Shown piece after piece: positions 51,731 to 63,279 of a stretch of DNA of 64,000 nucleotides. A program made the translations under genes and the position numbers. This DNA comes from Streblospio benedicti (taxonomy: Eukaryota; Annelida; Polychaeta; Spionida; Spionidae): assembly GCA_019095985.1 (NCBI GenBank), contig CM032661.1:31379625-31443624 (forward strand), written 5' to 3'. Positions within the stretch are counted from its first letter, which is position 1. Each line of letters opens with the position of its first letter. The notes under the pieces are model-generated. The model was not told the origin of the DNA. It searched no databases and saw nothing but the letters and a program-made list of their open reading frames with translations.

Positions 51731-52399
51731 AGTGACATAAGTTGCAAAATAAAAAGCGGTGAGAAGTAGGTTAATGGGACCAGTGAAATTATGTCACAGA
51801 AACCAAATGCAAGCAAATTAGGTGAAATACTCTTGTATGTATCAAACTCACAAGACCCATATATAGTATTACGGGCGATATTTTATTTTCATAAGAAGAT
51901 ACACTTATGGACAAAAATCGTTTTAACCATGACTTCAGTTTTCGGCCCCCATGTTTCAGTAATCGGCCACTTCCCTACATTTTCTAATTAAAACCTTGCG
52001 ATTTATGTTTGAAATCTTCACAACAAATTACCGGTAACTTAAACTCGGAATTCTTTGCTTTGCTTTGCACATTCATCCAGAACAAAATATTTATAAATCA
52101 TACAGGAAGGTCTTAAACTAAACCCTACAAGGGCCGAACACTGGAAGGCTTCTTTAGCTCTGCATGACTCAGACCTTACATAATCTGTGTAATTGTTGTT
52201 TTTCGGCCTTAAGTCTTGGTCTTTGTGAAAATATATTATGATCATCTAGCGGACTGTTGTTGACAGATTATAATTCAATTTACTGCATAAATCCACGTTT
52301 ATTTGTATGTAAAACAATTGTATTGTTCACTACAGGCGCCGAATTATGAGAGCGCCGAATTATGAGAGGGCCGAATTCTGGTTATGTTACCCTAACAGA

Positions 52400-52510
52400 A
52401 CTTGGAACTAAACAGACCACAGTGATGTGATTGCCAAACCTTACCACCCCTAACGGCAGGAATCGAACCTCCACCTTTAGGTAAGCAGTCAGCTGCTACC
52501 ATAACCCCAT
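52400..52510 (-). mobile_element. tRNA-like SINE fragment, minus strand
   Basis: On the minus strand, GGGTTATGGTAGCAGCTGAC resembles a tRNA D-arm/A box and AGGTTCGATTCCTGCC is a B box. No acceptor-stem pairing is evident, so it is not called a tRNA gene. Confidence 0.55.
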
Positions 52511-52519
52511 GAACTGAAA

Positions 52520-54265
52520 AGGTCCGTGGTGGGACTCAGAATTTCAGGTTGCAGGGTGCTCTATTCAATTCCATATGGCTAGAGCATAAATGATTTGACC
52601 ACGACTTTTAACCAGGTTAGATTATTTTAATAGTATGTTATGGGACTTTATGTAGTAATCAGCAAAGTATGTATGCAGTTACCCTCTCCACTGTTGTGTG
52701 TTGATATCAGAAATACTTTGATACGGATATGGAATCCTCTTATCAATTTTCCGCATGTGACATAATATACATATATAAATCTAACTCAATTCCAAATTAT
52801 TACTCCTATTAATGTAATACGATTACTTTGAAAACTAAATCTAACTCTATAAATGTTTTCGTACATTTTGACCAGAAGTTAACTTTCACACTTCAGTCTC
52901 CTTAAAGAACCACTTGGTATGTCTGCTTCACACGTGTTTTGTTGGTGGCCTTCGATCGCCAATTGATTTTGAACACACAGTGACACATTAGCGAGGCCGT
53001 TAGCGTTTGATTGTTGACAGAGTTTGCACGGCTCTACACCTAAAGTGACACTAATGTGAATGAGGAAGGCCACGGTCGGCTAAATATAGCGACTTGTGTG
53101 CACATATGTCCAGTTAGAATCATATGTGTACATACATAATAGAATCAAACATTGTGACAGCAATTACACACGTACCTTTCAGTCTCCGCACTGATCAATG
53201 TTAGAATTTTGAGGAGACGGCATTGTCATGATACAGCACCACCGAAATTCGTGGAACTTTGTAACAAAATCCTATCAATCAGAAGCCCCACATTTAATCG
53301 CCGCTTGCTGGGATAGACAGAAAGACTTAACACAAAAACGTCTCTACCGCACAAGACACCAAATACTGGTCTTTGATCAAGGGTACACAGAAAAATGCAA
53401 AATCTGCACCAACATCTAATCTCTCTATCTCCTCTTTCAAGCTGAGTTGGGGACTTTTCACATATTGGGGCGTGCACAGATCAAACACTCGTCTCCGCCC
53501 CCAACCCCGTAGCCTGTAATCCCCCACACGGACGTCAATAGGGACCCCTACACCCTGTATGCACGCACTTAATATAGCATCGCTCAACCAGGCCCAGTAT
53601 TGTATGATGGAGAGAGCGCAGCCACCACAGAGTGTTGTTGATGGAGACTAGCACTGCTGGGTGAATGGCCTCTTTTTTGTACGTTTGACGTACGGTTTTG
53701 AAACTTAGTTCTCTTTACCCAGCAATGGATTGAACGTATTTCGCACAGTAACGGTCAAGTATTGACTATAGTGGCAGTATTGCGGTAATGATAACACTTG
53801 CTCTTCATTCAAAATGACAGCACGTGGATTCTTTTCATACGTTTGTTTTACGTGTTTTGCACGTCCTACTCAAGACGTGTTCTTGGCAATGTCTGACGTA
53901 GGGAAATCTACGTAGAACGTGAGGTGCGAGTAGATGTAAGTGCTCTCAATAAACCAGACCCAGATGTCAATTATTTGATAGGGAAACAATATCCATGACG
54001 TCAGAATTTTTGTAAGTACACCAACTCTATTTTTGTTCGGCTGTTGGCATATAAATTTCAGCATTTTGTGATTCTGAGAAGCTGTTAACCATCTTGTTTG
54101 CAACTTGAAACAAGAAAAACAAGAAAATAGACCAATCTCTCAATGCAACAGAGTCTGTTTGAACGAGGTTAACATTTGAGCTGCCATATTGTACGTTAAC
54201 CACGTCTTCATTTCACTATGGCCCACGCGGAATAGATTGCCACACACTACACTATCCCGTTGTTT
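52520..54265. other. Intron DNA, nothing recognised
   Basis: Several 60-85 codon frames occur on both strands around 52.9-53.6 kb without recognisable domains. TACGTTTGACGTACGG and ATACGTTTGTTTTACGTG near 53675 and 53840 are related words of unknown meaning. Confidence 0.4.
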
Positions 54266-54271
54266 TTTTAT

Positions 54272-54592
54272 AAGGGAACGATCATAAATAACGATACCGG
54301 GGTGTGTGTGTGGGTGACTGGGGGGTCGCCAAGCATTTGGTATTCCACTACGGTATTTTTTTTAAATATATTTCTTTTAGCAATTGTCCAGAAATGCAAT
54401 GACTATATAGAATACTTTTGCCTTAGCAAGGGGGGTGGGGGGGGTGTCACTCAACTTTTAAAAATGTTGATGGCGGGGTCGGACATCGTTAATAATCTAA
54501 AAGTGGTAGGCTACTGAACTTTTTTTTTCGAGCTCCCCCAAAATGGACGCCCCCCCCCCCTCGGTATTGTTATTTATGACCGTTCCCTTAAA
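54272..54592. mobile_element. MITE with AAGGGAACGATCATAAATA ends
   Basis: The left end and the right end (TATTTATGACCGTTCCCTTA) are 28-bp inverted repeats with one or two mismatches, flanked by T/A-rich sequence. The interior has G and C runs and no coding capacity. Confidence 0.88.
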
Positions 54593-54785
54593 GCCAGCCA
54601 TTTTGCTCGTCCCATTAGCCATGAGTACACACAGAACAAACATCCAAATTAAACCCTCCCACTCGACCGCGAGTGTCGCCTGTTTGCACGTACTCATCGT
54701 CGGAGGTGATGGCAGGTGCGCGCGACAAGTGCGCTGAGAGTGGCGCCCTCCAACGATACGTAATCACGTCACCGCCGGCTGACGA

Positions 54786-55165
54786 ATGCTGCCTCCTTCA
54801 CGCATTGATACTCCGTAATAAGGGCGCAGCCAACCAAAGGCTAGGTCGACAGCTCATTTCTTTCCAAGAGACAACCTTTCTATTGAGACCACCTGTGCTC
54901 CATTCTAAACACGGACGCGTTGTATCACGGGGGAAAGTTGTACAGTTAGACTATCCTCAGATTTCAAGAATGTGTATATAAAGTTATAAAAATTAGATTT
55001 GATACGATTGGATCGTTCAAACAGGGAAACACCTGCACAGTAATTCAACTTCTTTCTCACACAAACTGACGAAGGTTTCCTCCTTCACGCATTGATACTC
55101 CGTAATAGGGGCGCAGCCAACCAAAGGCTAGGTAGACAGCTCATTTCTTTCCAAGAGACAACCCT
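54786..55165 (+). repeat. Direct repeat A, two copies about 292 bp apart
   Basis: About 88 bp at 54788-54880 (CCTTCACGCATTGATACTCC to TTTCTTTCCAAGAGACAACC) recur almost unchanged at 55080-55168. Few differences suggest a recent or gene-converted duplication. Confidence 0.9.
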
Positions 55166-55815
55166 TTTCTACGAAGTCATCCTTATCTATTCGGGCTTGT
55201 TACTTATTGGAAATATGCCCTAATTCAAAACCGGCAATAATGCTGACAGATTTCAGAAGCTCTCGACCAATAAAATCATCAGAGGCCAAAAAGGTCCGGC
55301 CGTCAATCAAACAGAATTACAGTACGTAATCCGTGCCAGGATGTTCACAGAAATACGGTGCACGTCATTATTTGGTGGGTTGACGTTTGAAAGCGTACGT
55401 GGGGCGCGCCTGTTCTACGCTAGTCGCCAGTTTTATCGTTACAAACGCTCCTCTATGAAAACAAACTTTTACCATATGCAAGTTGTTTTACCACATTTAC
55501 CACTAAAAGGAACTCAGTTGGCCCACGGCTTATACCATGAACATCAGACTTTGAAGGCTGTGTGAATGTGAAAGGCTTGAAACCCACAATGCTACCAAGT
55601 CCACGTGGTCCAGTCTCAACACAGTAATACCAGGCGCGAACGTTGTGTTAAGCAATTCAGTTAGACCACCCCCATTTTCCATCACTGCTCTCAGATTTCA
55701 AAAATGTATGGAGATGTTATAAAGCTAGAATTATTTATCAGTTAGGGTAATAATATACATTGGAAGTTCAAACTGGGAACCACCTGTACAGTAATACAAC
55801 CTTTATCTCACACGA
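54955..55815 (+). repeat. Direct repeat B, two diverged copies
   Basis: 54955-55075 and 55685-55815 share TTTCAAGAATGT / TTTCAAAAATGT, GTTCAAACAGGGAA / GTTCAAACTGGGAA and CACCTG.ACAGTAAT. They interleave with repeat A as A-B-A-B, so the whole segment duplicated and then diverged unevenly. Confidence 0.7.
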
Positions 55816-56142
55816 ACCAGAGGCCATTTCCTAAATGATCTAATGCAGCAGTTATGCTGGAAGATCTAGTTGCCTGAATGCTCAGCAAGAATTAAGAGAT
55901 CAACCTAATCCCCGCGATACCTCATTCCGTATGTGCTCGGTGAATGAGCAATGAAAGGACCATCGATCCCACACCCCAGATATTTATTCGCTACAGTGAA
56001 ACATCTTCAAACACCCCAGATATTCACAGTGAAACCTCTACGTGGTGGCACTCAGCTAAGGGTGAGGTAGGCAGTCATGTAACAACGAGAAACTGTGACC
56101 ACTGGAGACCCTCATCGGTCTATGGATCTCCTCCGTATAGCG

Positions 56143-56214
56143 AGCACCTCTCTATTGAGACCACCTAATAACACTGGTCCCAAAGGTGGTCCTAATAGAG
56201 ACGTTCTACTGTAT
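56143..56214. mobile_element. Pogo-like MITE, half copy
   Basis: Only the right half is present, from TCTCTATTGAGACCACC to GACGTTCTACTGTA. Confidence 0.7.
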
Positions 56215-56407
56215 ATAGCCGTGAGATATGACGGTGACTTGATATGAGGTGAGAGGAAGGTTGGTTCTGACAGAGTCCCCACTGTATCAGCCCTACGTAT
56301 AGTGATCACTGAGGCGTGACGCATCACGCTTGGCTGGTCACGGTATCATGCGTGGTTGACTCAATACTGTCTACACCATGGTTATGACGGTCTGTGAAGT
56401 TTTTTGG

Positions 56408-56640
56408 TAATAGAAATATTAGAGTACGATCGTAATACCATTTCCGCCGCTAGGTGGCACATATCAAACTAGTTACAAACATATTAGTGTCATTTTCGCC
56501 ACTAGGGGGCATACATACCTGCTAATTTCAATCAACCCTACTTTGGGATATTACCGTGTAGCAGGAGGAAACGATAAAGATTGATTATTGTTTGTCTAAA
56601 AATACCCACAATGCATTGTAATAGACAATACCCACAATGC
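56408..56640 (+). repeat. Repeat pair member 1, with two CTCF-like motifs
   Basis: Related to 57569-57740 (TAATAGAAATAT, GTACCAT.TTC, CCGCTAGGTG, TTTGTCTAA). It carries CCGCTAGGTGGCA at 56447-56459 and CCACTAGGGGGCA at 56499-56511. Both fit the known CTCF core (CCASYAGRKGGCR), the first with one mismatch. Whether the animal's CTCF binds here is unknown. Confidence 0.5.
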
Positions 56641-56812
56641 AAGTGTCTGTGCCACCTGGTGATGAACAATGGTATTACAGTAGTCGTGGTCATCTATGAA
56701 GATAGCTTACATTTGCTAGCGTCTATTCCATCTTAATATATTAAGTTCTCTTCTTCCAAACCAAACAACCACACTAGCTACCACAGTTGGGAATTCCCAC
56801 ATTATAATTAGG

Positions 56813-56994
56813 CATAGTAAAACCTCTCTATTAAGACCACATGTGGGACTGACCTCAAGTGGTCTCAATAGAGAGGTGGACTTTATGCGAAGGTTCACTT
56901 TGGTCACTTTATGAACGTTTGGGAGCATGAAAAATGGTCCTATTACAGAGGTGGTCTTTATATAGAGGTAACCTTAATTGGAGGTTCTGCTGTA
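56813..56994. mobile_element. Pogo-like MITE
   Basis: Runs from CATAGTAAAACCTCTCTATT to TTGGAGGTTCTGCTGTA. Confidence 0.75.
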
Positions 56995-57568
56995 CCTCCA
57001 TTTGTAAAGCAATCTGCCGGTCACCGGATCTTGCACGCCACTCGCTTCACTGGTCCCGTGGGTGGCACGTTATTGTATCTGATTGTGCTAGTGTGGGGTC
57101 TCAAACGTCGATACATCTATATTCTACTACTGTGAAGGCATTCTAAATTAGCAGTCTTTCTGCCACATTTAATACTACAGCTGGCAACTTTCTATGTCCA
57201 TTTTTTAGTCCACAGAATCAGCCTTCATTTTTTATGTAACATGGTAAGGGCTTCAGGAACAGTGAGGGTGGACTTGCAACAAGCCGGCAGAATTTATTAA
57301 GTTTCAAGATGGCGCCCAAAATGGCCGACAAATAGAGGATGTTTTAAAGTGGCTTTTTATTACATTCAAAAGTAAAACTAATTGGTATTTTCAGTTCCAC
57401 ACGTTTACCTCACACTCCGATCCTTCTTTTTACTTTATATATTAAATCATTTTTAATAATAGCTCGAAATAATGTTGAATAATTCGTATTTGTTATTTGC
57501 CCCCCCCCCCCCCAAGTTCGATTTGCATGTGTAGTGGGTCCTCCTATCAAATTATACACTTGTATTCT

Positions 57569-57740
57569 AATAGAAATATCAGGGTGTGATCATAGTACCA
57601 TATTCGTCCGCTAGGTGATTAGTCTCGATCAACCAGACCCTGTGATGGCGGAAACGAGGAAACGATTTAGCCCTTATCAATGTTTGTCTAATTCACAGAA
57701 TGCACTGTAAAACACATGAAAAGTCACGTGATTTTGTTTA
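57569..57740 (+). repeat. Repeat pair member 2
   Basis: A diverged copy of 56408-56640. Its CTCF-like word has decayed to CCGCTAGGTGATT. Confidence 0.55.
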
Positions 57741-58038
57741 ATTGTCTAAATAACTCCCAGAATTCATGGAATAGAAAACTCATGTATATGCTTTTGTGGC
57801 CATGAGGTGCTCAAACTCATTTTGAATCCAAGATGTCAGCCGCGTGACATAAGTCTATATCCTTGCCACCGGGGTGTTCAGGCATGTGGACATGGCGAGC
57901 ACCGGAGCGTGCATTCCCTTTTGCTTGACTGGTTCCGTGTGATTGTTTCTGATTGTGTTGACTTGAGCTCAGACAGTGGGGTCGAGGTCACAATGTGGGG
58001 TTCTACAATATGAGCTCTGTCTATAGATAAGACATTAG

Positions 58039-58215
58039 GCTCAAGTTATTGGCAGCGCTCAAGTTGTTGGTATCATCAAAATACGTTTTCATATTCACTT
58101 AAAAAATATTCTCTTACCCCCTGGGGGTGTCTTCTCCACTACGTCCAGTTTATAATGAAAATGTAGACGTTACCTTGGAGATAGACTATGAATGGAGTTT
58201 GTCAATAACTTGAGC
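58039..58215. mobile_element. MITE with GCTCAAGTTATTGGCA ends
   Basis: Begins GCTCAAGTTATTGGCA and ends TGTCAATAACTTGAGC. A related left part lies at 46930-47090 (CAAGTTATTGGCAGAGCTCA). Confidence 0.85.
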
Positions 58216-58877
58216 ACCAGGTCTACAGTAACAACTCACTACTAGGAACACTGGTAGGAGTAAGGGAAAACTCCCCGCACTAGTGACGTGTGCCTATTTT
58301 TGGTGTATCTTGGTGTATCATACAGAAAACAGGGTGCTGAAATGTGTCTCTAAATAATTGCGAGGTGCCGCTATGACTGAGGCTTTATTGTATCTCATCT
58401 TACACAGTTGTATCAGAATGGCACTACTTAAAGCGCATCTCCAAATGATAAACGTATTTGAAGGTGAGGGTTTCAAAAATGAGGGTAAAAGAACTTGAAC
58501 TTGTGAGTTTAGACCAATGTGTTATGCTCAGTATTAGAAGCCATGCAATGTAGCACGACATCATTGGCTTCTTCCACCTGTTGGTGCAGTGTAACGTGGG
58601 TATGATGATTACTTTGTGTGTTTTAACATAACCCACTTGTTTTTATAACTAATGCTAAAACTACTGTTTTCCTTCATCTAAAGATGGTGAAGAGAACTAT
58701 TGCCCACTTATCTGACAACGTGACAGCAAATGTTGGAACTCACCTGAAAATACAAAAGAAAACATTAGAGATATTGAAAATACATGTAATTTGGAAATTA
58801 CATACTTAGAATGATGGACAATTGTAGCATTCTCTGCAATCGCTGTTGAGCTGGAGAAAGAAACATGTGTATCTTGG

Positions 58878-58945
58878 GATGTTGGTATCATGCTTTCTCA
58901 CAACCTTAGTGTTGTGAGTTCGAGTCCTGCCTGGGCCACTCGTTA
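58878..58945 (+). mobile_element. tRNA-like SINE head, fragment
   Basis: TGTTGGTATCATGC resembles an A box and GTGAGTTCGAGTCCTGCC a B box. Cloverleaf pairing is incomplete and the body is not recognised. Confidence 0.45.
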
Positions 58946-59496
58946 AGTGGAAAATTGTATTCAGCTATGCCAATACACTGGTAACTAACAAAAAAGTTAC
59001 TGATCATGTAGCAGTACTGAAACTGGTAATCCACATCAACGAAATCACCATTAGGCCTAATTCTTTTCAAGTTGGGCATCTACATCCATATCTATATGCT
59101 GAGATAAGCAGCTGAATTGCTCAATCTGTGATGTGTTTATATGCAAATGCCACTTGTTAATGTTATGTGTTATGTTATGCCTATGGCAATCCACATTTTC
59201 TATGTTAATGCATATTTGAAGAAGAAATTCTTATTTTACTACAGTACCCATAAGCAGACATGTGGAGTGCAGCTGTCTCAATTCACTGGAGAGGAGCCAA
59301 ACAAACAGACAGCCAACAACAGCAACCAACCAATCAACCACTCACTCCCAAACAACCACTCTGACATTCAGTTAAACATCAGGCACACTGGGCTACACGT
59401 TCAGAACATACACATAACTACACGTATAGCAGGGGTGCAGGAGGGTGATTAGCTGTGTATGTTACTGGACCACACCGTTTGACCTACTGTAGTATA

Positions 59497-59700
59497 CATA
59501 TAAATGTAAATGTGGTGGTTTATAGTCATGATTCTAGTGCTCTCACGACTTTACATGCACACCAGGTTGTTGGCATCCTTATTACACTATTTCTTTCTCC
59601 GAGGTAAGTTTGCTCAACACTTACCACCAGACCCGACCGGGAATCGAACCCACGACCTTCTGGTCACGAGTCCAACTCCCTATCCACTCGGCCACGGAAG
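59497..59700 (-). mobile_element. tRNA-derived SINE, minus strand
   Basis: The head is at 59630-59698 with a minus-strand A box CCGAGTGGATAGGGAG and B box GGGTTCGATTCCCGG, the best-preserved of the three copies. The tail at 59497 begins AAATGTAAATGTGG. Confidence 0.8.
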
Positions 59701-59829
59701 CAACACAATACATATTACACAACACAACAAGCACATTACCGACCCCCCTTTTTATGTGTACTGTTAGAGCGTTTTATGGACCCCCCTCTGCTCTGCTGTA
59801 TAAACCTCAACCCACCACAGTCGCTGTTT

Positions 59830-60000
59830 GATCCATGCCGCCGCCGCCGCCCCTGATCCATCATCTCAAACATGGCAGCTCAAAACTGCCGTATCCGTCT
59901 CAATCTGTGTCACAGCCCCGTCACATCGCGCGGTGGCTGCTACACAACTATGAGCGGCAGTTTGGACGCCAATAAGGCCTGGTGTAACCGACAAATTGTA
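59830..60000. promoter_or_regulatory. GC-rich island, candidate regulatory DNA
   Basis: A GCCGCCGCCGCC run followed by CG-containing unique sequence (GTCACATCGCGCGGTGGC) and no element ends. Function is inference. Confidence 0.25.
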
Positions 60001-60533
60001 CATATTTAGTGTCAGACAGTCCGAAGTTTGAAGCCGAAGCAGTCATGTTGTACATGTTGTTAATCATTTGTGACTGTATAATGTGAACACTGGTGACTGT
60101 CAGACTGGGGCTTTAGGTGAACATTCGCAACTGTCCGACTGGACCTTTACCATACTAATTGTTTTTACCTATGGTTGGCAGTTTGCACTGCACATGGTCC
60201 TCAGAATCCAATAATGCCCATTGTAGCCATGATGGATTGCGTATTTTGACAGCTGTGTAATACATGCATGCCTGTTTGGCAGTTTTCGCCTCATGACCCC
60301 ACTGGCAGAGGTCACTTTAAGAGAATTACACTATGGCAGATTCCCTACTCAAGAGTATGACGTGATGGATGGAGGGTCTGCATGTATCACGTGACTACAG
60401 TGAAGTAGGTCATATGCAACTTGCATTAATTAGGTTATGAGTTCACGTTACACTGGTAACACCCCTTGTCTGACAGCACCAATATTTTACTGTGCATTTG
60501 GAGATGATAAATTCACAAATGGGAGACGTGGCA

Positions 60534-60720
60534 CAGTACAGCAGACGGTCCAATAAGGACCACCTCTCTATACAGACCATCTCTCTATAGTGACCACTTT
60601 TTTTTATAAAGATCACATCCATAAAACTTTTCTGGTGGTCTCAAAACCTTCATAAATAGTCCAACACGAAGCGCTAAAACCTGAAACCTGAAATGGTCCT
60701 AATAGAGAGGTTCTACTGTA
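60534..60720. mobile_element. Pogo-like MITE
   Basis: Begins GCACAGTACAGCAGACGGTC and ends TAGAGAGGTTCTACTGTA. Confidence 0.75.
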
Positions 60721-60807
60721 TATCAAGAATCTTCCATTCATTGGAAAAGAGAATACTTAATAACAATGGAAAATGTTAAGTTGTAATTGACCCCACCCCC
60801 TTGGCTG

Positions 60808-61138
60808 GCCTCGAGTGGTCTCAATAGAGAGATGGTCTCAGTATGATAGCTTGGGACCACAAACGATGTTCTTATTTATTTAATAGATATCAAAACAATG
60901 CCAGTTGTTTCTACCTGCTTTAATGTCCAAATTGTCCAAGATACTTTCAAAAATACATAAAGTTTTACAGCTTTCGACAATAGAATGTCCTCTTCAGAAA
61001 CAGGGACCTGGCATTGTTTTTATAAAGATGAGAGGACTTGCTGCAGCTCAAATCATACACACAATGTAGCTAGCAAAAATGTTCTAATTACAGAGGTGGT
61101 CTCTGTATAGAGGTGGCCCTAATGGGAGACTCTAGTGT
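60808..61138. mobile_element. Pogo-like MITE split by a nested insertion
   Basis: The family sequence runs to about 60874 (GATGTTCTTA) and resumes near 61078 (AATGTTCTAATTACAGAGG) to end GACTCTAGTGTA. The 200 bp between starts after a short word that reappears on the far side, like a target duplication. It contains inverted AACAATGCCAG / CTGGCATTGTT ends. Confidence 0.65.
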
Positions 61139-61159
61139 ACATTGAGTGAAGTGAGAAAA

Positions 61160-61345
61160 GAGTACGTCGATGTCTATTGGCTGTGGGTGAGATGATGACC
61201 CGGATTGACAACAGATAAACATCTCCATGGCAGCAGAGACATGGTAGAAAGTAACCCCGGCACGAACCCGCTACTACACACGTCAATGGAGCTCAATAAA
61301 ACGCATATAAAACGGATCTTTTAGTGCCCTGACCAGCAATAGCAA
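61160..61345. promoter_or_regulatory. Unique island, candidate regulatory DNA
   Basis: Contains GGATTGACAACAGATAAAC (Meis-type TTGACA and GATA words) and CCCCGGCACGAACCCG, without element ends. The evidence is weak. Confidence 0.2.
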
Positions 61346-61921
61346 GGACTGTAGATCAATAGCGAGAGAGGCTGGTATAGACATAGAGATGAACCAACTA
61401 GAGGTGCTCGTAGAAATATATAGATGTAATGCCTCCGACTGGTCACAATAGAGAGTCTTCTAATATTTACTTAAAATTTGGCTTAAACAAACCATAAATA
61501 CACGTAGAACTCGAGACACAGATGAACATCCAGGATTGTACTATATAAAACGTGATATTGGTAGGTTCAACATACAGTCTGCTATCATCTTGATCTGTAA
61601 ACCTTGCCCTAGATCAATACACAGAGATCCTGTGGCCATAGAGGACAAGCTGGCATGAGAGATGGGCAGATATAGTTCTAACATGAAGCACCCACCCACA
61701 CCGTGTTCAAGGTAAACTGAAGCATGACAATGTTTTGCTGTTACATTCAAGTTTAATATGGATTCAATGTATTTGCTTTAAACACCAATATTTAAGACCC
61801 CTATTCGGGCATAAACCATATAATTTAAGACCCTCCATGTTTTACAAAAAAAAAAAGACCCCCATTTTGAAATCACCGTGGAGCAAACAGATGCTAGTGC
61901 CCCCGGCTGTCTATCAACATA

Positions 61922-62022
61922 GGCAGATCCAGGGGCCCTTTTCCCACCAAAATACTTAATTTTCATAGGGTCTTTCATGAAATCCCGTGAGTGCCCCCCT
62001 TTTCCGAAAACCTGGATCTGCC
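61922..62022. mobile_element. MITE, GGCAGATCCAGG family, shortest full copy
   Basis: Runs from GGCAGATCCAGGGGCCC to CGAAAACCTGGATCTGCC in 101 bp. It is the cleanest example of both ends. Confidence 0.88.
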
Positions 62023-62047
62023 TATGATCAAGGGTATCCGACTATCC

Positions 62048-62175
62048 GTGCGCGGACTCAAGTGGTCCTAATAAAGAGGTGGTCTCTTTATGGAGATGTG
62101 GGATCAAGGCAAGTGGTTCTAGTGTTGGTTGGGATTGCAGTGTAGAAGTGGTCTCACTAGGATGTTATAGTGTAC
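62048..62175. mobile_element. Pogo-like MITE, diverged
   Basis: Contains AAGTGGTCCTAATAAAGAGG and ends AGGATGTTATAGTGTA. Confidence 0.6.
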
Positions 62176-62642
62176 AATTTTATTTCATCTTATTTATTCA
62201 TTATGTTTTCATTGAGCTCAAAAAGGGGAAGCATATCCATACGTTACATACATGCATACGATACATATGTGTTCAAAACATTCTATTCTGTACATGGTGT
62301 GCACTAGTTTTTGACCTTTTAACTTTCACATTTGTAATCTGCCAATAGATATGATCAGTCAGCGGAACTGATGATGCCACCAAAGCGAATGATTGTTACG
62401 AGCTGATTCGCTGATTTGAGTTAGTTTTAGGACACCTATTTTTCCATTGTCAATGAATTGTGTGGCATGGTATGACATTTTTGCCGATGCCATATTTGAT
62501 GAGTTCTTTTATGTAAGTGCACATTGTATATAGCGTAGGTGGCAGGTTTCAACACGTGCACATGTATATTATTCAAGCGTTTTTGGATGAACAGCTCTGA
62601 AGCTCTAGCCAGACGGTTAGAAGAATGTTATAATGAAAAAAA

Positions 62643-62715
62643 ACTCTGTATAGAGACCACCTCTCTATTGAGGACACTGGTCCCAAAGGTGGTCCTAATA
62701 GAGAGGTTCTACTGC
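62643..62715. mobile_element. Pogo-like MITE, half copy
   Basis: Right half only, ending AGAGAGGTTCTACTGCA. Confidence 0.7.
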
Positions 62716-62940
62716 ACTGCTTATGTACATTGTGGTCCTTAAAACATATCACATGACTTCCAATAACTTGAGCCCTCTACTTACACCTAGCCTAGTCTCC
62801 CAAAACGGCCTGTGACAGCGCTTATGATGCTGATATTGCGCTCCCCTGATGGCCCCAGTGGGACACTATGGGGGCCATGACAGGGAAATACGCAAAGGTC
62901 AGCGGCGGCAATATGTACAGTAAAACATATCTATTAAAAA

Positions 62941-63122
62941 TACAGTAGAACCTCCCATTAAGACCACCTCTCTATTGAGACCACTTCTGTAATAAGACTA
63001 CTTTTTACAGTCTCAAACCTCCATAAAGCTAGCAAAACTAACCTCTGTATAGAGTCTACCTCTCTATTGAGACCAGCTAACACTGGTCCTAGAGGTGGTC
63101 CTAATGGAGAGGTTCTACTGTA
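62941..63122. mobile_element. Pogo-like MITE, full length
   Basis: Runs from TACAGTAGAACCTCCCATTA to GAGAGGTTCTACTGTA, with TA edges. Confidence 0.82.
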
Positions 63123-63125
63123 CTT

Positions 63126-63277
63126 GTGAGACTGACTAAAAGTTGTCTCCATGAAGACGTGATTTTAATATGAAGGTTCTTATAAGAATCATTGTTGAAG
63201 GATTAGGACTAAGAAAAGTGGTCTTATTATAGAGATGGTCTTATCATAGAGGTGGTCTCAATTGGAGGTTCTACGAT
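63126..63277. mobile_element. Pogo-like MITE, tandem neighbour
   Basis: Follows the previous copy directly. Contains AAAGTGGTCTTATTATAGAG and ends TTGGAGGTTCTACGATAG. Confidence 0.65.
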
Positions 63278-63279
63278 AG

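Noticed and set aside
59141-59452. 103-codon Gln/Asn/His-rich frame
   Set aside because: No recognisable domain or splice context, and the composition follows a CAA/CCA-rich local sequence.
62365-62420. CTGATGATGCCACC...GCGAA string resembling a hammerhead core
   Set aside because: GAAA is absent (GCGAATG instead) and no flanking stems are evident.
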